A DNA stretch of 32,230 bases from an uncultured Alphaproteobacteria bacterium (lineage in GTDB: Bacteria; Pseudomonadota; Alphaproteobacteria; Rs-D84; CACZYB01), in the NCBI GenBank assembly GCA_944390685.1, contig CALXQL010000014.1, positions 1-32,230 on the forward strand, read 5' to 3'. Positions 27,191 to 32,230 of the stretch are shown one piece after another. Each line of letters opens with the position of its first letter. The stretch's first letter is position 1. The notes below the pieces were generated by a model. It did no database searches, was not told where the DNA came from, and saw nothing but the letters and a program-made list of their open reading frames with translations. The position numbers and the translations under genes are program-made.

Positions 27191-27877
27191 TTATTTTTTA
27201 ATAAATGAAAGATATATAGGAATTCTGCCTTCTTTTAAGGCCTTTTGTTCATATTTAGTAGTTTCCCAATCCAAAGGAACATTTACAAAATCAGCAGATT
27301 TAGAAACATTCCAAATGAAATCTTTTTGATTCTGCATACAAAACAAAACCCATGGAATATATATAGGATGATCACTAACCACCAACATTTCAGCATTTTT
27401 TTTAAGTATTCTACTAAAAATTTTCAAATTTTCTAAATTTACCATACGCCTATCTTGATTTCTATTTTTAGGCCAAGGATCCGGATACAAAATAAAAAGT
27501 CTATCAAAAGATTCGTTTTTCAAAAAAGGAAATAGTAAATTGACATCATCTGGAAAAATACGAATATTTTTAATATCATTATCCAATATTTTTTTTAATA
27601 TAGAGGCATTACCGTTCATAAAAACCTCTGTTCCAATAAAGGCTATATCTGGATTTTTAATTGCCATATTGATAAGATGATCACCATCACCATAACCTAT
27701 CTCAAACACGAATGAAGAAGGCTTAAAATCAAATAATTCAAACAAATCAATTTTACTATTATTTTTAGGAAGAGTTATTTGAAATTTCGGCATAAAGGAG
27801 GTAATTAAATTCTCTTTTGCTTTACTCATGCCCTTACCTTTTCGTCTTCCAAAAAAAGTTTTTTGCTTAAATTCCAT
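27191..27877 (-). CDS. trmB: tRNA (guanine-N7-)-methyltransferase
   Basis: Methylates G46 in the variable loop of tRNAs using S-adenosylmethionine. It is 228 residues, the typical size. Seen: the SAM-binding GYGDGDHLINMAIKNP (FEIGYGDG), the Glu of FIGTEVF, the family motif YPDPWPKNRNQDRRM and the late TTKYEQKALKEGRIP. The N-terminus carries the basic FFGRRKGKGM stretch common in this family. It starts one base after the HD-domain gene stop codon and is last in a three-gene run. The intact PDPWPK and TKYE motifs make the assignment firm. Confidence 0.96.
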   Translation of the reverse strand: MEFKQKTFFGRRKGKGMSKAKENLITSFMPKFQITLPKNNSKIDLFELFDFKPSSFVFEIGYGDGDHLINMAIKNPDIAFIGTEVFMNGNASILKKILDNDIKNIRIFPDDVNLLFPFLKNESFDRLFILYPDPWPKNRNQDRRMVNLENLKIFSRILKKNAEMLVVSDHPIYIPWVLFCMQNQKDFIWNVSKSADFVNVPLDWETTKYEQKALKEGRIPIYLSFIKK

Positions 27878-27878
27878 T

Positions 27879-28658
27879 TTATAAACTCACCATATTTTTT
27901 ACCAAATTAACATCATCATTTGATGCACCAAATTTAACAAATTGATCCAACATAAAATCAAAATATCCAATAGATTTTATTTTAGATTTTGTATAATCAA
28001 AATAAATATCATTAATCCAAAATATTACATCAGCAATCATATCAGCCCCAGTTTTTATATATCTTCTATCTACAATAGATTTTTGCAATACTATATTTTT
28101 AACTTCTTGTGATAAAGGAGCTATATCAACATTTTTACTAAATATAGGATAACCATGCATAACAAAATTTTGCATATTTTCAAATTTATCTGCATCACGA
28201 AGCAATTTTGCAATTATATCTGCATTTTTTTTATTTTCTTCATTCAAAGAAACAAAGAAAGGAGAATTATAATCTATTTGCATTAAATCATGAGAAGCAA
28301 TTGCAAAAAATAATAAATCATCATTAATCAAAGAGGATTTTTTAACTATCTCAACGGATTTCAAACCATGTTTAAAAATATGATTAGGAATGAAATTACC
28401 CTTTTCATCAAATTGTAAAAAGCGAGCAATATCATGAAGCACACCAGCACTTTCAACTATATGCTTAAACTTAAATTTAAAATTTGCATCAATTGATTTT
28501 TCAAAAAACATTATATCAAGAATTGTATTTGCCACAGCAAAAGTATGTTTAACTTTATGATTGAAATAACAAAAAACATCATCTCTTTGTGGCATTTTCT
28601 TTAATTGAGAAAAATACACATCTAAAAATAATTTTGTAATTTTATCAATGAATTCCAT
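27879..28658 (-). CDS. HD-domain phosphohydrolase-like protein
   Basis: A 259-residue soluble protein with the HD superfamily metal pattern: His38 in NHKVKHTFAVA, the doublet His75-Asp76 in GVLHDIARF, His97 in NHIFKHGLKS, His123-Asp124 in ASHDLM, and Asp155 or Asp157 in LLRDADKFEN. This five- to six-ligand pattern fits an active mono- or dinuclear phosphohydrolase acting on a nucleotide or other phosphate ester; the substrate is unknown. The layout resembles YfbR/HDc-type proteins more than HD-GYP. It begins nine bases after the membrane protein gene and couples to trmB with a one-base gap, so all three should be co-expressed. Confidence 0.85.
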   Translation of the reverse strand: MEFIDKITKLFLDVYFSQLKKMPQRDDVFCYFNHKVKHTFAVANTILDIMFFEKSIDANFKFKFKHIVESAGVLHDIARFLQFDEKGNFIPNHIFKHGLKSVEIVKKSSLINDDLLFFAIASHDLMQIDYNSPFFVSLNEENKKNADIIAKLLRDADKFENMQNFVMHGYPIFSKNVDIAPLSQEVKNIVLQKSIVDRRYIKTGADMIADVIFWINDIYFDYTKSKIKSIGYFDFMLDQFVKFGASNDDVNLVKNMVSL

Positions 28659-28667
28659 AATTCCTCA

Positions 28668-30137
28668 CTAATAATAAATAATAAATAAAATAACAATAAT
28701 AATCAATAAAGTTGTTATATGATTAACTATTGGAAGGACTGAATTTTTAAATATTGAAAAAATTTCAACATTTTGTTTTGCCTTATTTTCCAATACATCA
28801 ATTAAATTTAACCCAATAATAGAAATAAAAGAAGTAATAAAAATAAGTCCAAAAATGAACGATGAAAGCACTTCATAATCTATATATGGATAAAGCAAAT
28901 AAAGACATATAGAAAATAATACGATATATAAAAGGCTTCTAAAAAACAAATAAAATTTCTTATTATTTATTTGAATAAACTTAACTAAATTAACAATTTT
29001 AAGTATATTAAATAAAACCAATACCATACTTAAAATAAAACCTAAAATCACATTTACAGAAAAAATATTTATATTTACCTTATGTTTAAGTAAAAATTCC
29101 AATGTTTCAAAAAAGATATAAAATAAAACAATATTATTGATAGTTTTTGCCACATATTTAAACGATTCGGAATAATTTTCATTAACATTATCAAAAATAA
29201 GAAAGAAACATCCCCCCACCATGGAAAGACATATTAAACCCAACCCATAAAATTTTCCAAATGTAATTGCAATTGAAATACTTGCTAACATAATAATACC
29301 TACCCAAAACGATGAAGAAACTACATTTGAAATATTATATAAATAAGGTAGTAAAACAGGCATTTTTTTTCTATTAACTAATTGTTTTTTATTCAAATAG
29401 GTTGAAACTTTCATAATGATATAAGAAGTCAAAATACCAATCATCATAACTAAAAATATATTATAAGAAATAGAAAACAAATACACACAAATAAAAGAAG
29501 ATAAAATAAATGTAAAAATTTGATAAAAATCATTAAAATAAATCTGGAACTTATTACTTTTCTTAATAACAAAACTTTTTAATAAAAGTCCAATATTTGA
29601 TAACAATAAGAAAATCACACTGATAAAGAAAGGTAAATTGATAAGAGTTGATCTTTTAATATCCACACCAAAATATCTTGTAATATCAACGGTTGTAATT
29701 TGAGAAGCAAGTATTGCACAGGTCTGAGTTAAAATCACCATCATCAAAAAATTATCCATACTTTTTAAAAATAAAGAAATAATAAATTTTGAATTTTTGG
29801 CATCAAACTTGATGAAAATATTTATAATTTTAATTATAATATTAAAAGCAATCAATCCTGCCATAATCAACAAAGAAGATAAAATTCCATCTAAATCACC
29901 AAAATAATTATCATAAAGGAAATATAAAACTACAATAGTTAATAAAGAAAATAAACTGCTATAAAATTGCATAAAATTTAATTTCAAAGATTCGTTTAAA
30001 GAATCAAAAACATTCTTCTTTTTGATTCGTTTAAAAAGTAAAACAAAAAACATTCCAACTAATTCAAAGGAAAATATTCCAAAAGCAAGTTTCATCAAAT
30101 TAAAAACATACTCAAAGGATAAGTCAGAAAGAATCAT
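28668..30137 (-). CDS. Polytopic membrane protein, probably a degenerate membrane pyrophosphatase homologue
   Basis: A 489-residue protein with about 13-15 membrane segments and hardly any soluble loops. By eye, stretches follow H+-translocating pyrophosphatase (HppA) in order: LPFFISVIFLLLSNIGLLLKS like the family's YPL-IS--GI-ASI-GT; MMIGILTSYIIMKVSTYLNKK like the helix ending in ITEYYT; KFYGLGLICLSMVGG like the LFGIA---VSML helix; and SIFKNSVLPIVNHITTL like PFKDTAGPA-NP-IK near the C-terminus. The catalytic motifs are missing: no DNVGDNVGD loop, only FDNVNENYSE where D-YGP--DNAGG is expected, and no GGAWDNAKK. It is also about 180 residues shorter than HppA. If the homology holds, it cannot hydrolyse pyrophosphate in the known way. 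It is first in a run with the HD protein and trmB; AGGAG precedes the ATG. Confidence 0.55.
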   Translation of the reverse strand: MILSDLSFEYVFNLMKLAFGIFSFELVGMFFVLLFKRIKKKNVFDSLNESLKLNFMQFYSSLFSLLTIVVLYFLYDNYFGDLDGILSSLLIMAGLIAFNIIIKIINIFIKFDAKNSKFIISLFLKSMDNFLMMVILTQTCAILASQITTVDITRYFGVDIKRSTLINLPFFISVIFLLLSNIGLLLKSFVIKKSNKFQIYFNDFYQIFTFILSSFICVYLFSISYNIFLVMMIGILTSYIIMKVSTYLNKKQLVNRKKMPVLLPYLYNISNVVSSSFWVGIIMLASISIAITFGKFYGLGLICLSMVGGCFFLIFDNVNENYSESFKYVAKTINNIVLFYIFFETLEFLLKHKVNINIFSVNVILGFILSMVLVLFNILKIVNLVKFIQINNKKFYLFFRSLLYIVLFSICLYLLYPYIDYEVLSSFIFGLIFITSFISIIGLNLIDVLENKAKQNVEIFSIFKNSVLPIVNHITTLLIIIVILFIIYY

Positions 30138-30213
30138 ATATTTCTCCTAAAAATTATACATATAAACAAATAATAACCTAAATTAAATAATTTGCAACAA
30201 GGCAATTATTTTT

Positions 30214-30242
30214 TTGACTTTAAAATAAGTATTTGCTAACAT
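30214..30242 (+). promoter_or_regulatory. Promoter of the flavoenzyme gene
   Basis: TTGACT (30214-30219) and TAACAT (30237-30242) are 17 bases apart, giving a start about 24 bases before the ATG at 30273. The -35 box is five of six, the -10 box four of six. Confidence 0.45.
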
Positions 30243-30272
30243 ACTAAATCAAAATAGATAAAAGGGAAAAAA

Positions 30273-31670
30273 ATGATTTTAAATAGTATCACTATCGCAA
30301 ATAAAGAAATTTTACCATTAATTGAAGGTGGAAAGGGAATAAATATATCAACTGGCCTTACCTCTGGATTATGGGCAAATTGCGGTGGTGCTGGAACATT
30401 TTCTGGTGTAAATCCTGATTTTTACGATGAAAATGGTAATTATGTAAAACCAATTTTCAATGGAAAATCAAGACAAGAACGCCAAAAAGAATTAATAGAT
30501 TACGGGATAAGAGGTTGCCTTGACCAAGCAAAAATTGCTCATGAACAATCAAACGGAAATGGTTTAGTTTTCATGAATATCCTATGGGAACAAGGTGGGG
30601 CACAAGAACTTTTAACAAATGTATTAGAAAGAGCAAAAGGCACTATAAAGGCAATATCCTGTGGTGCTGGTATGCCATTTAAACTTGCTGAAATCTGTGC
30701 AAAAAATAAGGTATTTTATAACCCAATCATATCTTCGGCAAGGGCACTACAACTTTTATGGAAACGCTCATATTGTAAATTTAAGGAATGGATTGGTGCT
30801 GTAATATATGAGGATCCATGGCTTGCAGGTGGTCATAATGGACTATCCAATACAGATGATCCACTTACCCCTGAAAAACCTATGTCCAGATTATTGGAAA
30901 TAAGAAAATTCATGAATGAAGTAGGATTGAAAAGTGTTCCAATAATAGTTGCAGGCGGAATATGGTGGCTATCCGAATGGCTAGATTATATTGATAATAA
31001 AGAATTAGGTCCAATTGGATTTCAATTTGGAACTCGTCCTATGGTAACACAAGAAAGTCCACTTGCCATGGAAGTGAAACAAAAGTTATTAAATGTGGAA
31101 AAAGGTGGAGTAAAACTTCAAAAATTCAGTCCAACTGGTTTATACTCATCTGCTGTTGAAAATAAATTCTTAAAGGAATTGGAAAACCAATTGACCCGCC
31201 AAATACCATTTGTTGAAATACAAGATAAGGGTATAGGATTTGACATTCCTGTTGAACTAACTGCAAATAAAAAAACAGTTTATATAAATCAAGGGGATAA
31301 AGATCGCCTAAACAAATTTATAAATGATGGTTATACCTCAATTTTGAAAACACCATCAAACACATTACTATTTGTAAATAATGAAAGATATAATAATATA
31401 ATGACAGGTATGAGGGATTGTGTTGGCTGTCTTTCAAGTTGTTTATTTTCCGCATGGACCCAAAGGGAAGGAATGACTATTCAACCAGATCCAAGAAGTT
31501 TTTGTATTCAAAAATCATTACAAAACATTTCACATACAAATGATGCAGAAAATAATCTATTATTTTCCGGACAAATAGTATATAGATTTAAGGAAGATCC
31601 ATTTTATAAAAATGGAACATTCATCCCAACTATAAAGGAATTATTTGAACAAATAAAAACCGGATACTAA
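30273..31670 (+). CDS. Nitronate monooxygenase-type FMN flavoprotein
   Basis: A 465-residue member of the nitronate monooxygenase/2-nitropropane dioxygenase superfamily, a TIM-barrel family that binds FMN. Seen: an N-terminal LIEGGKGINISTG, a Gly-rich SCGAGMP (129-135), the family's GGHNG (186-190) at the position of the catalytic-site His region, the phosphate-binding VAGGIWW (226-232) and FQFGTRP. The barrel ends at about residue 300. The extra C-terminal part contains Cys383, Cys386, Cys390 and Cys411 in DCVGCLSSC and SFCIQ, a spacing that could bind a metal or Fe-S cluster. Nitronate activity is not proven for this long subgroup, which may use another substrate. GGG precedes the ATG. It is a single-gene unit with promoter and terminator. 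Confidence 0.88.
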   Translation: MILNSITIANKEILPLIEGGKGINISTGLTSGLWANCGGAGTFSGVNPDFYDENGNYVKPIFNGKSRQERQKELIDYGIRGCLDQAKIAHEQSNGNGLVFMNILWEQGGAQELLTNVLERAKGTIKAISCGAGMPFKLAEICAKNKVFYNPIISSARALQLLWKRSYCKFKEWIGAVIYEDPWLAGGHNGLSNTDDPLTPEKPMSRLLEIRKFMNEVGLKSVPIIVAGGIWWLSEWLDYIDNKELGPIGFQFGTRPMVTQESPLAMEVKQKLLNVEKGGVKLQKFSPTGLYSSAVENKFLKELENQLTRQIPFVEIQDKGIGFDIPVELTANKKTVYINQGDKDRLNKFINDGYTSILKTPSNTLLFVNNERYNNIMTGMRDCVGCLSSCLFSAWTQREGMTIQPDPRSFCIQKSLQNISHTNDAENNLLFSGQIVYRFKEDPFYKNGTFIPTIKELFEQIKTGY

Positions 31671-31675
31671 TGACA

Positions 31676-31701
31676 CCCCTTTTAATAAGGGGATTTTTTT
31701 T
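31676..31701 (+). terminator. Terminator of the flavoenzyme gene
   Basis: CCCCTT/AAGGGG (31676-31681 with 31687-31692) has a five-base loop and is followed by a run of eight T. It starts five bases after the stop codon. Confidence 0.9.
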
Positions 31702-31702
31702 A

Positions 31703-31731
31703 TTTACAATCACTACAAAATATTATATCAT
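31703..31731 (+). promoter_or_regulatory. Promoter of the structured leader RNA
   Basis: TTTACA (31703-31708) and TATCAT (31726-31731) are 17 bases apart, each five of six from consensus. The predicted start, about 31738, coincides with the first hairpin of the GC-enriched leader and lies right after the previous gene's terminator. Confidence 0.6.
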
Positions 31732-31737
31732 CTAAAC

Positions 31738-31928
31738 TGATGTCAAGAGATTGACATTGGAGCCCGAAAAACTCCTTTTAACCACGAGAGCCGACTCGCA
31801 AAAGCATAGTCATACACCCCCCTTTGGGGAGTACGGCTATATAAGGCATCATGCACGAAAGTGTCGTGCCATTTGGTTAATGGTTTTTTCGACTCCCCAC
31901 TAATTTGTTTAGTGTGTTAACAAAGGGG
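31738..31928 (+). ncRNA. Structured leader RNA, candidate riboregulator of unknown class
   Basis: About 190 bases with 80 G+C in 31741-31920 (44%), far above the surrounding DNA. Hairpins seen: ATGTCAA/TTGACAT with a GAGA loop (31740-31757); GGAG/CTCC (31759-31775); CGAG/CTCG (31785-31798); a long arm ATAGTC/GGCTAT continued by TAC/GTA and CCCC/GGGG (31806-31840); GCACGA/TCGTGC (31853-31869); CATT/AATG (31870-31882); CACTAA/TTAGTG (31898-31914). GGGGAGT (31826-31832) also pairs perfectly with ACTCCCC (31892-31898), closing a cloverleaf-like four-way junction of tRNA size followed by ACTA. Those CCCC bases can instead pair with GGGG at 31925-31928, the ribosome binding site of the next gene. 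It lacks the T-arm and U33 of a tRNA. I do not recognise it as a known riboswitch, tmRNA, SRP RNA or RNase P RNA. Confidence 0.65.
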
Positions 31929-31938
31929 AAAAGAAAAA

Positions 31939-32230
31939 ATGAATTACAAAAAAATAATATATCTAATACTTATATTTTATATCTCACTATCAAATAAAGT
32001 TAATTGTGCAACAACATCTCAACTTAAATCAGTATTGGAAAAATATGGTGTTCCATATACAAGTGATTGTGGAACATTAAATGAAGCTCATTTCAATGGC
32101 TCCAAACCAGAATGCCAACAATTGGGTATGTTTTATAATAAATCTAAACGAAGATGTGAACCTTGCCCTCTTGGAACTGCAACTGATACTAAAACTGATA
32201 CTTCTTGTAAAGATATTGTATGTCCTAATG
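31939..32230 (+). CDS. Secreted Cys-rich protein, N-terminal part
   Basis: Cut by the window end; 97 codons are visible. The signal peptide is about residues 1-24 (MNYKKIIYLILIFYISLSNK, then VNCA). The mature part begins with a short helical region, SQLKSVLEKYGVPY. A Cys-rich region follows with FYNKSKRRCEPCPLGTATD and a further Cys about every 5-20 residues; the CxxCPxGT pattern resembles the extracellular Cys-rich repeats of surface proteins (GCC2/GCC3, TNFR-like). Disulfide-bonded export to the surface is likely. GGGG lies ten bases before the ATG and can be masked by the leader RNA described separately. Family and full length cannot be judged from this fragment. Confidence 0.8.
   Translation, partial: MNYKKIIYLILIFYISLSNKVNCATTSQLKSVLEKYGVPYTSDCGTLNEAHFNGSKPECQQLGMFYNKSKRRCEPCPLGTATDTKTDTSCKDIVCPN

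Noticed and set aside
31737-31775. CTGATG followed by a stem and GAAA suggested a hammerhead ribozyme
   Set aside because: In a hammerhead the GAAA must directly follow stem II; here UUGGAGCCC intervenes and the core A after CUGAUG is missing.
31820-31835. TTTGGGGAGTA resembles the conserved GGGGAGTAG block of the yybP-ykoY (manganese) riboswitch
   Set aside because: The second conserved loop and the matching 3' strand with GACC are absent, and the gene downstream is not a metal transporter or exchanger.
31760-31930. Two-piece alphaproteobacterial tmRNA or another housekeeping RNA
   Set aside because: No T-arm/CCA upstream of the GGGG strand, no tag reading frame recognised, and no RNase P or SRP RNA core motifs.

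Overview
The window is strongly AT-rich bacterial chromosome, dense with ordinary housekeeping and envelope genes. It most likely comes from an alphaproteobacterium, perhaps a low-GC, host-associated or uncultured lineage. Three things suggest this: a DksA with the alphaproteobacterial form of the zinc region (one Cys left of four), a SufS-SufT pair with an alphaproteobacterial-style DUF59 protein, and a long nitronate-monooxygenase-type flavoenzyme that resembles alphaproteobacterial homologues from memory. The lineage call is an inference; no rRNA is present.

Layout. 122-1230: an N-terminally deleted tyrosine recombinase and a small membrane protein, next to the 3' side of a tRNA-Leu(UAA) (1473-1563); this looks like the edge of an old integrative element. 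1623-5794 (minus): SPOR-domain protein, phosphoglucomutase, a tiny Cys/His-rich membrane protein and ffh. 5870-8524 (plus): an 884-residue membrane-anchored coiled-coil protein. 8525-10145 (minus): sufS and a SufT-like gene. 10227-10998 (plus): trxA and dksA, closed by a terminator shared with a facing minus-strand gene of unknown function. 11514-15374 (minus): glyS, mlaD, ybeY, lnt as one tight operon. 15534-20867 (plus): relA/spoT, recN, pepA as one operon. 20880-22552 (minus): an orphan 270-residue protein and a small outer-membrane beta-barrel protein. 22649-22724: tRNA-Thr(UGU). 22775-27104 (minus): lytic transglycosylase, recJ, OmpA-type lipoprotein. 27191-30137 (minus): an unusual polytopic protein, an HD-domain protein and trmB, almost without gaps. 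30273-31670 (plus): the flavoenzyme. 31703-window end: a promoter, a long structured leader RNA and the start of a secreted Cys-rich protein.

How the genes fit together. Much of the window serves the envelope: protein targeting (Ffh), lipoprotein acylation (Lnt), lipid transport (MlaD), peptidoglycan-binding or -cutting proteins (SPOR, OmpA, lytic transglycosylase), and an outer-membrane barrel. A second group covers stress and repair: RelA/SpoT with DksA, thioredoxin, RecN, RecJ and Fe-S cluster assembly.

The most unusual items are these. (1) A roughly 190-base GC-enriched leader RNA at 31738-31928 has mutually exclusive pairings, including a cloverleaf-like fold and a possible lock on the ribosome binding site of the Cys-rich secreted protein. 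(2) A 489-residue protein at 28668-30137 appears to keep the membrane-pyrophosphatase fold while lacking its catalytic motifs. (3) A 71-residue membrane protein carries a Cys/His metal-binding tail, between pgm and ffh. No CRISPR array, complete transposon, phage module or biosynthetic cluster is visible. No stretch longer than 300 bases lacks an assigned feature.
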